DNA of 64,000 nt from Albula goreensis (taxonomy: Eukaryota > Chordata > Actinopteri > Albuliformes > Albulidae): the NCBI GenBank assembly GCA_022829145.1, contig CM040744.1, positions 7,785,001 to 7,849,000 of the forward strand, written 5' to 3'. A model generated the notes under the pieces. It searched no databases. It was not told the DNA's origin and saw nothing but the letters and a program-made list of their open reading frames with translations. Positions 63,506 to 64,000 of the stretch are shown here, one piece after another; position 1 is the stretch's first letter, and every line of letters starts with the position of its first letter. The position numbers and the translations under genes were made by a program.

Positions 63506-63769
63506 TCTGCATTTCAGCATATAATTGCCTTATTTTCTGGTCGGTTTTGAGGCTTTTTTGAGGCAAAAATATGTCATTGGCTATGTGAATGAATCTTTCA
63601 AAAGACATGCGCAATTACACAAACTATACTGTATTTGGTAGAGATGAAGAAAAATGTCAAGGCTATATGTCAAGGCATGTTCTCATTCGGCTGTAAATTG
63701 ATTGATCTTTATGTATTTTAAACTAGTGGAAATCAGTGGACCTAATTCTTTTTCAAGGATTACAGTCTA

Positions 63770-63839
63770 TAATAATAATAATATTATTATTATTATTGTT
63801 AATTTTAATAATAAGAAGAAGAATAATAATGATGATGAC
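63770..63839. repeat. (AAT)n(ATT)n palindromic trinucleotide repeat
   Basis: AAT units run into ATT units, forming a self-complementary arm, followed by AAT, AAG and ATG units. Confidence 0.9.
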
Positions 63840-64000
63840 AGCAAAGTCCTCGTCTGTTTCCTGACACTCTGGAACTTTCCACTTATTGCCGGCACTTATT
63901 TAATGCGTTGCTGTGGTGATATACATCCAGAGGTAAAGTGCACTTACTGGGAGATGGCAAGACTTTGCATGAATTCCACTGAAATATGGAGCGTCTCCTA

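Larger units (their letters stand above)
58539..64000. other. non-coding stretch, no gene seen
   Basis: No convincing exon lies between here and the right edge. Regulatory candidates and simple repeats inside it are listed separately. Confidence 0.5.

Overview
The window looks like nuclear DNA of a ray-finned fish. It is AT-leaning, carries many long dinucleotide repeats, and holds remnants of fish-type transposons: a Tc1-like transposase, a CR1/L2-clade LINE, L2-type LINE tails, an hAT-type MITE and tRNA-derived SINEs with the usual fish core. The mix would fit a gar- or bowfin-like fish or an early teleost branch, but the sequence does not settle the species. There are no prokaryotic operons, CRISPR arrays or rRNA genes.

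The only coding exon I can support lies at the left edge, on the minus strand (442-559). It encodes a 39-residue N-terminus with a signal peptide and ends in a phase-1 splice donor. The N-terminus resembles that of the netrin receptor UNC5C (a GL-x-GYLL-x-M stretch, then a hydrophobic core ending near AAQ), so I read it as unc5c exon 1. The rest of the gene runs off the left edge. A CpG-rich stretch to about 1310 is its likely promoter and 5' leader.

From about 1.3 kb to 64 kb I see no convincing exon, so this reads as the 5' gene desert of unc5c (or long upstream introns if distal first exons exist). Its layout is as follows. At 2.7-7.2 kb there is an AT-rich tract, a 104-bp direct repeat in two copies, a decayed Tc1-like transposase and a LINE reverse-transcriptase fragment. 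At 7.4-9.5 kb there is a CpG-bearing block of unknown nature. At 17.2 kb there is an old tandem duplication, at 20.0 kb a 279-bp hAT-type MITE with 8-bp target duplications, and at 21.4 kb a long GA array. At 28.5 and 40.1 kb there are two copies of one palindromic MITE family, the second next to a near-perfect hairpin. At 31.8-34.3 kb there are long AC/CT arrays and a 156-bp tandem duplication. At 37.4 and 39.4 kb there are two SINE copies. At 49.6-50.0 kb two overlapping open frames may be a dead coding sequence. At 53.8 and 58.5 kb there are strong hairpins. At 59.5-62.6 kb there are GC-richer segments with clustered transcription-factor motifs that could be enhancers.

I found no new multi-gene system. 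The most useful points are the unc5c first exon with its desert, the two-copy MITE family and its neighbouring hairpin, and the isolated hairpins.
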